Of a stretch of 64,000 nucleotides of DNA, positions 46,651 to 56,472 are shown piece by piece (position 1 is the first letter of the stretch; each line of letters begins with the position of its first letter). The stretch is from Stereocaulon alpinum (lineage: Eukaryota > Ascomycota > Lecanoromycetes > Lecanorales > Stereocaulaceae), in NCBI GenBank assembly GCA_018257865.1, contig JAEUBA010000081.1:87680-151679 (forward strand), read 5' to 3'. A program made the translations under genes and the position numbers. The notes under the pieces were generated by a model. It saw nothing but the letters and a program-made list of their open reading frames with translations, was not told where the DNA came from and did no database searches.

Positions 46651-47799
46651 ATGACGAAGTGCTGGCTGGCGTCATACTTCGTTTCAACCTTGACACCTTG
46701 GACCTTCATAAAGAGCCGTCCCTCGTACTTACTGAATCCTAGGCCCAGATCGCAGGGAATTGTTCGTGTGGCCTTAGAACCGAAAGCTTCCAAATTCTCA
46801 CGGCATCTTAGTTCCAGCGATCCAAGCATGGAAGCTATGACAGATGAGAAAGTCCTTCGTCAACAAGGAGACTCAGCACCAGAAGGAGCTGCAGATCACA
46901 AGAACCAAATCACGACAAGCTGCAATCGAGCCATATCTCATCTCGAAACCCTTTGGCTCTTCACCCGGAGTGATCTGAAGTCAATGATATATCCAAATCT
47001 TGTATTCGGCCTCGCAAGTGCCATGTCTGGACCCGCCATGACTACGAACCCCAGTCCAAGCCTTGTCTCAGTACTTTCCAACGTTCCATACGTTGCTGTT
47101 TGGCTGTGGCTTAATCTCCTTCTCTTCAACTTGGCCAACCGACGCCTCTCTTCATCGATAGCCGAAGACAGCGTCAACAAACCCTGGCGTCCGTTGCCGT
47201 CCAAGCGCATCAGCCCAGAGCAAACAAGGCTACTTTTATTGGTCGTCGTTCCCACAGTAATCATGGGATCTGTCTATCTCGGTGCCATGCTCGAAGTACT
47301 CCTGCTTGTCGCGCTGACATGGATGTACAACGATCTCGGTGGTGGGGATGGAGACTTCCTTATTCGGAACATGATCAACGCCTTAGGCATGTCATGCTAC
47401 AGCTCGGGCGCCATAGCTATGAGTTGTGGAAACGAGTGCCAGCTCACTCTCCAGGGCTATCAATGGATTGCCCTACTTGGGTTGATAATAATGACAACAC
47501 TGCAAGTCCAGGACATGGGTGATCAGGAAGGAGACGCGATACGAGAACGGCACACTCTTCCTCTGGTACATGGCGACAGTTTCGCAAGATGGACGATTGC
47601 AATAGGCGTGATGGGGTGGTCAATGAGTGCGCCAGCATTCTGGAACGCGGCTGTTCAAGCATACGTGCCCCCTGTTGTATTAGGGGGGACCTTGATCTTC
47701 AGAATATTGATGCTGCGAAACGTAGCAGCTGACAAGGGAACGTGGAGGATTTGGCCATTATGGATTATGTCTCTGTACTTGCTGCCCTTATGGTTGTAG
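46651..47799 (+). CDS. UbiA-family membrane prenyltransferase or terpene cyclase
   Basis: A single-exon gene of 382 residues. UbiA-family enzymes bind prenyl diphosphates in a helical membrane bundle through two Asp-rich motifs. Motif 1 is present as N163, then AEDSVNKPWRP at 171-181, which fits the N-x-x-x-D-x-x-x-D, NKPxRP theme. Motif 2 is DMGDQEGD at 287-294. Several hydrophobic helices are clear (WLWLNLLLFNLA, LLLLVVVPTVIMGSVYL, WIALLGLIIMTTL, WIMSLYLLPLWL). Met60 (46828) is an alternative start; the first 59 residues are basic and look unlike the family, which usually begins near there and is about 320 long. Fungal relatives include aromatic prenyltransferases of meroterpenoid clusters and UbiA-type cyclases such as that of fumagillin (Fma-TC). 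Placement beside two P450s favours a biosynthetic role. Confidence 0.85.
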   Translation: MTKCWLASYFVSTLTPWTFIKSRPSYLLNPRPRSQGIVRVALEPKASKFSRHLSSSDPSMEAMTDEKVLRQQGDSAPEGAADHKNQITTSCNRAISHLETLWLFTRSDLKSMIYPNLVFGLASAMSGPAMTTNPSPSLVSVLSNVPYVAVWLWLNLLLFNLANRRLSSSIAEDSVNKPWRPLPSKRISPEQTRLLLLVVVPTVIMGSVYLGAMLEVLLLVALTWMYNDLGGGDGDFLIRNMINALGMSCYSSGAIAMSCGNECQLTLQGYQWIALLGLIIMTTLQVQDMGDQEGDAIRERHTLPLVHGDSFARWTIAIGVMGWSMSAPAFWNAAVQAYVPPVVLGGTLIFRILMLRNVAADKGTWRIWPLWIMSLYLLPLWL

Positions 47800-48848
47800 T
47801 GACGGCGAGGGAGGTGCGGCGGAGTAAGCATTCTGTACCTCGTATTATTACTAGCGTAACATAGCCCAGATTAGGCTGAAAGGATTCACCTTCGAAGAGT
47901 GCTGATAGGAACTAGCGGAAGAGCGTCCTTTCCAAGAAAAGGATCAATCATACTTCCCTGGTATAACACCTGCGCCTAATGCGGCTCAGCCACTGGCTCT
48001 TTCCATTCGTACCACCAAAAAACACCACGCCGTCGCCGCACGAGCGTCCAAGTTACCTGAACGCTCTTCCGATGCAGATAAGAAGCGTCGTCGAACGGCT
48101 AGCTCACTCTTGAGTGGCGAGACGCACATAGAACATGATCATCCAATGGCTTGCCGCTGTCATTTTGGTCTGTTAGCTGACAGAGCACGAAAGTGCAGTT
48201 TTGCCATGGCTCTATGGCGGTTTAATGTGCTAAAGATAATCTAGCTTGTCCAATCTTAGATGTGGTTTCATCATAGATGGCGGGTAGTAAGAGCCGAGGA
48301 GAACGCGCATATGGTTGGTTTTAAGGCTGACAAAGAACATGGAGAGAACAGACTAATTTGTAGACAGGAATATAAAATGTCAAAGGTGTTTTCGAAGTGC
48401 AGGGCAAATGATGCAGTACGATTCGCGGTCTGACGCTCTGCACTGATCTTCCGTCGTTCATATTAATATCCCTTATCGTTATCACATATCAAAGACACGG
48501 TCCCGAACGCCCTACTAAGTCATAATTGCGGGAGTAGAGATCTGTAACATTGCCGACGTGAGCTGGTCAAACAGACTACTTCTCAAATATCTGGTCGAAG
48601 TCAACCAGAGCTGCCCTTGACCATACTCCAGTACAATTCTCCAATACCACAACGATGGGGAACTGCTTCTCCTCTGGGCCGCAAGAACGCAGGCCACCAA
48701 AAAACCGTTCGGTCCGTGGCGCAACATCTCCGGGCCCCAAGGCATGATGTTGCATGTTCCCAGACCACAACTCAACTATGACAATAGACCAATCCGAATC
48801 GAAGACTGTGAGTTGGACAGACGGACACTCTAAGCTACCTTGTCAACT
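47800..48848. other. Intergenic region, possibly with a small relic
   Basis: No gene is established. An open frame at 48655-48747 begins MGNCFSSGPQERRPPKN, with a Gly-Asn-Cys N-terminus like N-myristoylated proteins, but ends after 30 residues. It could be an exon of the broken gene downstream or chance. Confidence 0.35.
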
Positions 48849-49418
48849 ATGGCGGATTCTATCGATAGTCAACATCAAAGCATGACGATCATTACCGTCG
48901 GTGGTGCGGTAAACACCCTGTTCTTACAAAACCGACAATCAACGCACGACGTCGACTTCTTTGGTACAAATCTCAACAACACCCAGCGAGAGTTATTGGA
49001 CGCGGCGGCAAAGTAAACTGAGCGCAATACCCCAACTCCGCTAGGTGGTGAATGGTTCAACAACCAGACGACGCTGTGGCTCCCACCAAATGTCCACCAC
49101 GCCGTCACGCAGGAAGCACTTCATCAGAACGACGTAGTTTTCTGGAAGAAAGGGTTGAAGGTGGTCGCTGCGCCATGGAACTATGCGATGTGTGGGAAAA
49201 TGAACAAGTTGGTTCGTGCGGACCAAGCTAGACCGTATGACTTGTCCGACGCGGCTTCATGTCTTCGACATCACATTCAGAAACACGGTGGGCCCGTCTC
49301 GGGGGCTCGTGTTAAGGGCTGGTGCCGAGACTATCACAAGGACACTAGCAAGGATGTGATAAATGCTGTCAATAGGGAATACCGACGTGTCTACAGAGCG
49401 GATGGCATCGCCAGATGA
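48849..49418 (+). pseudogene. Nucleotidyltransferase-fold-like gene with an in-frame stop
   Basis: The frame from 48849 gives MADSIDSQHQSMTIITVGGA followed by VNTLFLQNRQSTHDVDFFGT. After an in-frame TAA at 49014-49016 it resumes in the same frame: GEWFNNQTTLWLPPNVHHAV, QNDVVFWKKGLKVVAAPWNY, MCGKMNKLVRADQARPYDLS. The GG-x(12)-THDVDFF pattern resembles the GS...DxD site of minimal nucleotidyltransferases, and the later APWNYAMCGKMNKL-RPYDLSD block supports that fold. Homologues of this kind occur in fungi with unknown function. The TAA (AAG TAA ACT) could come from CAA by a C-to-T change. No splice pair around the stop works in frame. Total length would be about 189 residues. Confidence 0.55.
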
Positions 49419-49487
49419 GGTTGGAAAGACACAATGTGGGCTGGCGAAAATCCTTTGAACCATGTAAGGATAATTGTTGGGTGGCTT

Positions 49488-50242
49488 TCATGCAATCGCT
49501 GTTTCTTGACGTCTTTTTGTATATTGGTTTACAAATGTGTAGATGCTTGCTGTGGCTTTTGAGGGAAATGAATATGTGCTCCCCACAAAGAGTATATTCT
49601 TCGTTTTGAAGTCCCTATCGGCCCGAGGATCGTCAAGTCCATCCATGACCACACCATCGTGTGAGCGTATGAACAAAGGCTCTGAGAGAGGTGGCACGGT
49701 TTTAGTCCATGTAGGTACACTCTCGTACATTTAGACGACTCAGGCCGACTCCGTAGCTCCTTGGCCTGCTCAGGTGAGATAGTCGCCGGTGTATCACGCG
49801 CAAGACCTAGCTTGATTCTGGCGCTAAAAGCTCGGACTATGAGGGCAGGGACGCAGGATAAGAATGCATAGCGTGCCGCATCATCATCCCTGGGATCGGG
49901 GACTTTAGATACAGCCCAAGTACGTTGCTTCCAGCAGAAATTTTCAAGCTCGTTTCGGTAGTCTGTGACGTAATCCACCACGAAGCAATCATAGAGACGA
50001 TAAAGCGCGTAGAGCTGAGTGTCTGCTCTGCTCCCTTGCGGCACTCGATACTTGCGGCCACGTAGTTTAGTGATGTACTCTGAGCGGTGTGCTAAGATTT
50101 ATCGTGGTGAGGGCGGTGGAAACTCTGGATGGTCATATGGACCTGGTGAATCCGTGTAGCCATCCACTTGTCGTGACTGTGCTATTTGCTTGCGCTGGTT
50201 GAGTCGACTGAAACCCCAATTTAGGATAGAGAGGTTACCCAT
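49488..50242 (-). pseudogene. Broken conserved fungal gene of unknown function
   Basis: Reading from 50242 gives MGNLSILNWGFSRLNQRKQI, DGYTDSPGPYDHPEFPPPSP, then a stop TAA at 50101-50099. The same frame then continues with YITKLRGRKYRVPQGSRADT, LYALYRLYDCFVVDYVTDYR and WAVSKVPDPRDDDAARYAFL. Near 49730 the homologous-looking continuation switches frame: VPTWTKTVPPLSEPLFIRSH, DGVVMDGLDDPRADRDFKTK, NILF. I regard this as one gene inactivated by a nonsense change and a frameshift. The regular, evenly charged sequence is unlike a random open frame, although I know no function. It lies tail-to-tail with the broken nucleotidyltransferase-like gene. Confidence 0.5.
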
Positions 50243-50979
50243 CGTTGCTCTCCAGATTTGTTGTATAATGGAGGGACCTGGTGATCCCTGCCTAAATCTT
50301 TAATTCATATGTGGGAAGCTGGCAAGAACAAGGGCTGGATGAGATTGTAGAGGTTTCAATATTTGCAGCCTTTGTACGTCTCAAATGTCCTCCAGGTACC
50401 TGCGAGCTAAATGTGACCATGAGAAAGACGCATGACGAAGAGCAGTGAGCGCAGCGATGATGGCGGTTCATTTCCGCCCCAACGGCCCTAGCCCTAGAAG
50501 GGTCCAACCCCCCAGATTGTCGAACCCACGGACCTACCAAAGTTCCATCCGCTGGGTCCGCCTAATACTGTAAGTTACGGCCTCGAACAAAGCCTACAAC
50601 TTATCGCCTGCATAACACATTGCGTCCCCAGAACCATCTTTTTCCGGGTGTGCTTGAGCCCCTCTAGAGCCCACTGACAAGTTCAGGTTTGACAACTTGG
50701 GGGTCGTATCCTTCTAAGGTTTCCGTACCTTACGGTATCTTATTTCTCTGCTATGAAGCCAGCATCAGATACCCTAAGGTGGGCTAAAAATCACACGACA
50801 GGTGTTCGATGTTTACTCCCCAAATCCCTGTCATCGCACACAGCACACCTGGCCAACATGGACACACATGCGATACGCTGCAGGTTGTGGCGCATAGTTC
50901 GGCTGTCCTCGAATACTGCTGCCGAAATCCACGAAGGCTCAGTTCCATCTCAATCGACTCTCCATGCCCCTGAGCAACG
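50243..50979. other. Intergenic region upstream of the second P450
   Basis: A 0.74-kb spacer between two divergent genes. No gene, repeat or clear promoter element is recognised. Confidence 0.4.
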
Positions 50980-52794
50980 ATGGCCATCATGCCCTTCTCT
51001 GCGATTTCCTCCATGATAGCAACAGCTGCAACTTTACTTCTCTAAATTGCTTTTACAGCCAGTTATCGTCTCTTCCTTAGCCCAATTGCCAAGTTCCCTG
51101 GCCCCAGACTCGCGGCCTTGACATTCTGGTGGGTACAATATGTGTGCTATTACTGAGCTTTGGAATCTTCGGCTGCCATCTCCATGTCCACCGCCACTTG
51201 TTTTGCAATGAATCCCGCTGACTCAGTGTCACAGGTACGAGTTCTATTACGACGTGATCCTTCGTGGCCAATATACATTCCATATTCAAAACCTGCACAA
51301 AAAGTACGGTCCCATCATCCGCATCAATCCCTACGAGCTGCATATCTCAGATCCGACATACTATGATAAATTATACGCCTCGAGCGCTAGTGGCGAGAAG
51401 CGTAACAAGTGGGAGTGGTATACGAAGCAATTTGGAACCCCTGAAGCCATGTTCTCGACCGTTGGACATGATAAACACAAAGCTAGGAGGGCCGCATTGA
51501 ACCGCTTCTTCTCCATGGCCAGCGTTAGGAGACTGCAGCCAATTGTTGAAGAGCGAGTGCAAGCATTGGTTCAGAGACTCAGGGCGTTCAAAGATGTAAA
51601 GGCTGGTGTCATCAAGATCAATTATGCATTTGCAGCCTTCACAAATGGTATGTCGTTCTCGTGAAATTGCTGGTCCTGACTCGGAGGGTAAAGCTAAGAA
51701 GCGAGGCCGATAGACGTTGTCATGGAATACGCTTTTGGACGCTCTGACCACCGCGTTGACCAAGAGGACTTTGGCCCTGACTACCATGACGCCATATTGG
51801 AGGCTGCAAAACTTGGGAGTCTTCTCAAACAGATGATATGGATTTTCCACCTCATGCAAAATCTACCTGAACGGTTGGCAGTCCTCATTTCTCCTAGCTT
51901 TGACTTGGTTCTTCGAATGCAGCGGGTAAGTCGAGAGCAGGGCACTTTCCCTCAGAGTTCTTGATGCTAACGGAATTGTGATAGCAAATCGAACAACAAG
52001 TCGCCCAGATTAAAGCCCAGCCTCGATCAACGTATGCAGACCTGGACCATCCAACACTGTTTCATGAGATTCTACAGAGCAACCTACCGGAATCTGACAA
52101 GACTGTTAGCCGCCTTAAAGACGAAGCCGTAATTCTGATGGCCGCTGGTACACTGACCACATCTTGGGCGCTTTCGGTGGCTACCTACCATCTTCTTGCC
52201 ACGCCTCGCATTCTCGCCAAATTAAAGACCGAGCTCCAGGCCGCAATACCTGACCCTGACGCTCCCATCGCACTCCCAGTGCTCGAAGAGCTTCCATACC
52301 TAGTTGCTGTTGTTCAAGAGGCCATAAGGTTAAATTACGGCGTGGCATCACGTCTCCAACGGATCACACCAGAGAAAGCTTTGACATTCGAGGATACCTG
52401 TAGTGGGAAGCAGTGGTGCATCCCACCGAACACACCCGTCAGTATGACCAGCGTCCTTATTCACCAAGATGAGTCTATCTTTCCCGATGCTAGCTCATTT
52501 ATACCCGAGCGTTGGATTGAAAACCCGTGCTTGGAGCGGTACATGGTGTCGTTCTCAAAGGGCAGCCGCCAATGTTTGGGAATCAACCTGGCATATGCGG
52601 AAATATATCTGTGCCTCTCTGCGATCTTCTTACGCTTTGGCTCGGGAGGAGAGAGTGGTGTGAGGATGCAGGGTGATGAGGGGGTCTTGGAATTGTTCAA
52701 AACAGGGCCTAGAGATGTCGAGATCGAGGCAGACGGTTTCATTCCGTTGGCCGCAAAAGGCTCGCAGGGCGTGAGGGTCCTCGTCAAGTCTTGA
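50980..52794 (+). CDS. Cytochrome P450 with a stop in its first exon (probable pseudogene)
   Basis: Exons are 50980-51128, 51235-51647, 51714-51925 and 51985-52794 (527 codons). The first exon would give MAIMPFSAISSMIATAATLL, L, then TAA at 51043-51045 (codon 22), and continue in frame with IAFTASYRLFLSPIAKFPGP. The stop therefore sits inside the membrane anchor. No GT donor lies between 50980 and 51059, so an intron cannot remove it. The rest is a full P450: KKYGPIIRINPYELHISDPT, AAGTLTTSWALSVATYHLL, E-x-x-R in QEAIRLNYG, PERW, and haem motif FSKGSRQCLGINLAYAE with Cys about 455. The N-terminal half resembles fungal P450s annotated as trichodiene oxygenase-like. If translated from a later ATG, it would lack the anchor. 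Alternatively an unrecognised upstream exon may replace this one. Confidence 0.72.
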
Positions 52795-53034
52795 GATCAC
52801 ATGCTGTGAGATTATCACGACACACACCTTATGTCACTAGCATAGATCAATGAGAATTGTCGAACTGGTCTTACCTCGACTTACTAGCCTTCGCCAAGGT
52901 AAAAGACGTGCGGCGTAATTCCGTTTTCGGATGTCTTGGCGTAACTGGCCAAGATGTTTTCGAGGGAGCTTCATCTCATGTATAGCGTCGTCACATAGGT
53001 GCATATTTTCCGACCCAGTGCTGCTGGCCAACAT

Positions 53035-55932
53035 ATGGCAACTGCATCGGAACACTCTCGAGCTCATGTGGTCATCGGAGCAGTCCGCTATGCTTCCAAT
53101 GCCAACATCCCTGCGTTGCGCCAACTCATAACTCAGCGCCCTGATGCTTTAAAGCTTGAGCTCACACTCCGAATCCTCCTCACTTATCTACCCACCGTCA
53201 CCGATCCAGAGTTGTATGTTGATCTCCTACATGACTTCCCCGGAGACTCGTCCAAAAAATACATTGCTACACCCTCGAGCGCTGCAACACCGTCGGAACA
53301 GACAACAACTGCTGAAGAAGCACGCGTGCGCGTCAAAAGCCTGCGGCTCACGCCTCTCACTGACCAGCAAGCCCGATATGACCAAGATACAGATCCCCTT
53401 ACTCTCTTCTTATTACGCCAAGCCCACAGGATAGACGCCGAGACTGGCTCTTTGGATCTAATAACACAGCTTCTTGAACGCTTTGTCGATCACTCGAGCA
53501 TCTTACGCACATGGATGATATCGGTTCTCTTACCGCTAGCCAGGCTAGGCTACGAATATTATGGCCCCTCAGGTACTACATATACGCTGGGAGAGTTCGA
53601 AGAGTTCGATGCGAGCGTTGCCGTCCAGTCCCTGTTGTCCAGAACCGCCCACCGTAACTTTCTGGAAGAAGCACATAAAAGAGAAGTTAAGAAAGAGGAA
53701 GATAAGAAAGAAGAAAAGGAAAGGACGACGGAAGAGGAGCAGCGACTGCGCAGAGACTTGCGGGGGCTAGTGGGTCCCTGGATGTATGGGGCAACTACGA
53801 GAAAGAGAAGAAAGCTTGACGATAGGAGTATGCGGAAAGGCTCAATCAGTGAGAGCCGAGCTACGGAAAGCAAAGAGACAGCGAAGCAAAGACTCTTGAA
53901 CAGTGACTGGTCTAGCGTTAACGATTGGCTGCTGGATCTTTCGTTGCGTGACTTCGAATGGTCGGTCAAGGTTGTTGAGCAGTGGCATGGACCACGTGAT
54001 GTTGATTATGGAGACTGGGCCGAAGGAACTCAGCAAGTAGATGAAGAGACGCTACAAAATGCGACATACCGATATGCGCAGGCAGGTCTAGCAGCTTTTT
54101 ACGCAGCGAATGACCACTCTAGAGATAGCGTCATGGATTCTAACCGCATTCTCAAGCGGGTAGCAGAGCTTGCGGGTCTGGACAAGCCTCCAGACATAAT
54201 GGACGTAAGAATTGAGGAGCTCGCTACTTCCATTGCTCGCAGAGTCTCGTACGAATATCTCGATGGGTTCACCCCAGCCCATTTCCTTTATAATGCTCTT
54301 CTGCGGCAGCAGAATCCTCTCACCGAGCCCACGGAGTCCTCGATAGACCTTGCCTTACTTTTTAATGTTTCCTGCAAGAAGCTTTGTGAGCTTGGGATTA
54401 TGAAGACAAGCAAGAGCGTGGCTGAATTATGCCTCTTCGCGGGCGATGCAGACCAACTGGCACACCTACGAAGGACCTTGCAGAAGCTTAAGGCAGACAA
54501 ATTGGAGGCAGAAAGAAAGGGGGACCAATCCCCAAAGTGGGCCTTTGCACGACAGCGGATCCTGTGGCTTTGGGGTTGGGGACAGCAAGCAGAAGGCACG
54601 CGTCGTCCCCCAGGTGTTTTCAGCAGGATAGCCAAGATGGATCTGGAGCGTGAGCTTCTGCAGGCCATGCTTGATGAAGAGTGCTATGAGGAGGCAATCA
54701 ACATATACTGTGCGAAAGCTTCTCAGCCTCTCCCAATGGACATCGTTGAGAGTACAGCGATATACGCTGCACTGTCATCGTACGATGCGGCGAGCAATTG
54801 TAGTCGGCAGCGGGGCGGGGTTCTGAGAGCATCTCAAATTTCCGAGGCTTTTGGCAGCTATTTTCCAGACTCAAAGGGGTTTTCCCAGATTCTAGCGTTG
54901 ATTGATGCTACGCACGGGATATCAATGTACTCCCTCACCCTCCAACATGGCGTCCCATTCCGGCCAGTCAACATACGAGCTCATAAAGATCCATTATCGT
55001 TGATTGGTAAGATTCTCGAACAAAATAAGCGGAGTTACACCGAGCTTGACAATTTACTTGAAATTGGGCAAAAGTTGTTGACGGCGGGACTTCTACAAGG
55101 CTCGCAGCAAGCCTTTCCTACTCGTTCGACTCAGAATAATCTTACGTTAGAACTTGCACCGCCGCAGCGAAGGATAATGCAAAGGGCGATCGAAGCCGCA
55201 CTCGAGCAAGGCGACTTTGACACGGCATATTCCTACCTGATGACGCGTCTTGCCCGTTCGGATCGGTCGAAACTCAGCTATTGGGATGAGTCTGTTCATA
55301 AAGGCACGCAAGATGATATTTCGTGGCGAGTGATGTACCTAGTCGGCAGTTACGATGCTCCCAGCACAAGAAAAACACCTGCTTTACGACGCATTGAGCA
55401 ACGTATGGAGCTTCTTGCTCAAGCGTTGCTACTAGCACCAACTCCGGCTTTGGCTGAAATTCTCGATGCATGGCGGCGATGCGAACAGCAGCTGAACGCT
55501 CAATTTGCACGCGAGGCCGACGAAGAGGAGCGGCATGATGCTAGAGGAGATCGCAAAGTACCCGGCGGGTTTGATGCAGATTCCACTCACGTTGTCCTGA
55601 AACCACGTAATCCGGCTCGAAGTGCGCTCGCGGAAGAGGCACCCATGGGTCTGTTCGATGTTGCCAGGGGGGCAGCAACTGCACTCAGCAAGAGCGCATT
55701 TCCACTGCGGGGGCCTCAAAAGGGGGAATCTGCCAAGTCGCCACATGGGAGACCTCTTAGCACAGCAAGTGTTGAGAGTAGTGACGAGGGCAGTGTAAGC
55801 GGTGCAGGAGGGCAAGGAAGAGTGAGGAAACGGGACATGGTAAGCAGCATGGTCACTGGGGGTCTGGCGTCTGGCATTGGGTGGGTCATAGGTGAGTCAG
55901 AGAATCTTCGACAGGGTTTATACGCTGAGTGA
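53035..55932 (+). CDS. Sec39 family secretory protein (Dsl1 tethering complex)
   Basis: Sec39 is a subunit of the Dsl1 complex, which tethers Golgi-derived COPI vesicles to the ER. The gene is a single exon of 965 residues from MATASEHSRAHVVIGAVRYA; an in-frame ATG at 52999 would add 12 unlikely residues. Helical-repeat sequence fills the protein. Signature segments are LRTWMISVLLPLARLGYEYY near residue 165, a charged coiled-coil insertion (EVKKEEDKKEEKERTTEEEQ), VNDWLLDLSLRDFEWSVKVV, YLDGFTPAHFLYNALL, and in the C-terminal half YEEAINIYCAKASQPLP and LIDATHGISMYSLTLQHGVP. Residues after 840 are low in complexity, with a short GWVIGE block near the end. The gene is intact and is the last unique gene before the transposon block. 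Confidence 0.87.
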   Translation: MATASEHSRAHVVIGAVRYASNANIPALRQLITQRPDALKLELTLRILLTYLPTVTDPELYVDLLHDFPGDSSKKYIATPSSAATPSEQTTTAEEARVRVKSLRLTPLTDQQARYDQDTDPLTLFLLRQAHRIDAETGSLDLITQLLERFVDHSSILRTWMISVLLPLARLGYEYYGPSGTTYTLGEFEEFDASVAVQSLLSRTAHRNFLEEAHKREVKKEEDKKEEKERTTEEEQRLRRDLRGLVGPWMYGATTRKRRKLDDRSMRKGSISESRATESKETAKQRLLNSDWSSVNDWLLDLSLRDFEWSVKVVEQWHGPRDVDYGDWAEGTQQVDEETLQNATYRYAQAGLAAFYAANDHSRDSVMDSNRILKRVAELAGLDKPPDIMDVRIEELATSIARRVSYEYLDGFTPAHFLYNALLRQQNPLTEPTESSIDLALLFNVSCKKLCELGIMKTSKSVAELCLFAGDADQLAHLRRTLQKLKADKLEAERKGDQSPKWAFARQRILWLWGWGQQAEGTRRPPGVFSRIAKMDLERELLQAMLDEECYEEAINIYCAKASQPLPMDIVESTAIYAALSSYDAASNCSRQRGGVLRASQISEAFGSYFPDSKGFSQILALIDATHGISMYSLTLQHGVPFRPVNIRAHKDPLSLIGKILEQNKRSYTELDNLLEIGQKLLTAGLLQGSQQAFPTRSTQNNLTLELAPPQRRIMQRAIEAALEQGDFDTAYSYLMTRLARSDRSKLSYWDESVHKGTQDDISWRVMYLVGSYDAPSTRKTPALRRIEQRMELLAQALLLAPTPALAEILDAWRRCEQQLNAQFAREADEEERHDARGDRKVPGGFDADSTHVVLKPRNPARSALAEEAPMGLFDVARGAATALSKSAFPLRGPQKGESAKSPHGRPLSTASVESSDEGSVSGAGGQGRVRKRDMVSSMVTGGLASGIGWVIGESENLRQGLYAE

Positions 55933-56450
55933 ATGTTCAGGTGCTCCACCCGTGAGGCAAGATTAGTGGCGGTGCAGCCTACTAGCAACCATACGCACGT
56001 AAGGAAGGATGAAAGAGCATGGAGTTCCTGCATGTCACTGTACCCCGAATCGCGACTCGGTGATGACCATGACTTTGCTAGTATGATTTTGCAAATGTAC
56101 GGTGTCTTGCCTACTATTTGTTACCACTGAGGGGATATAACCCTTCACTTCAGCGTTGGCTTGCTCTAGAAAATCGATATTCGCAAGTCAGTAAGGGAAA
56201 ACTACCACGATAACATGACAACCTTTATTAGATATTCCGCTTCGTAGTCTTGTATTGGCCTACCAACGAACAATGGGAGTACCTAGAGCGATTGTGATAT
56301 AGCGTGAGCACAGTGGATGTCTCTAAAGATAGACACATCTGTCAGCTGCAATCTCTTGTAGTGAGCAAAGTATTCAAAATGGCAATTCGGATATGGTTCA
56401 TAGATAGTCATTGTAGAGAGAGATACGAGTTGGAATGACTGTTAGGTGGC
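55933..56450. other. Spacer between SEC39 and the transposon block
   Basis: About 0.5 kb of ordinary composition without a gene. The sequence character changes at 56.45-56.5 kb, where the (TTGA)n tract marks the start of the element. Confidence 0.5.
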
Positions 56451-56472
56451 TTGATTGATTGATTGATTGATT
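56451..56472. repeat. (TTGA)n tetranucleotide tract at the LINE 3' end
   Basis: Five TTGA units in tandem. In the orientation of the adjacent LINE (minus strand) this reads (TCAA)n immediately after the element, as expected of a non-LTR retrotransposon tail made of short tandem repeats instead of poly(A). Confidence 0.7.

Noticed and set aside
48655..48747. A complete 30-residue N-myristoylated peptide gene (MGNCFSS...)
   Set aside because: A short frame of this kind can arise by chance and no homologue is known to me; it is mentioned only as a possible relic exon.
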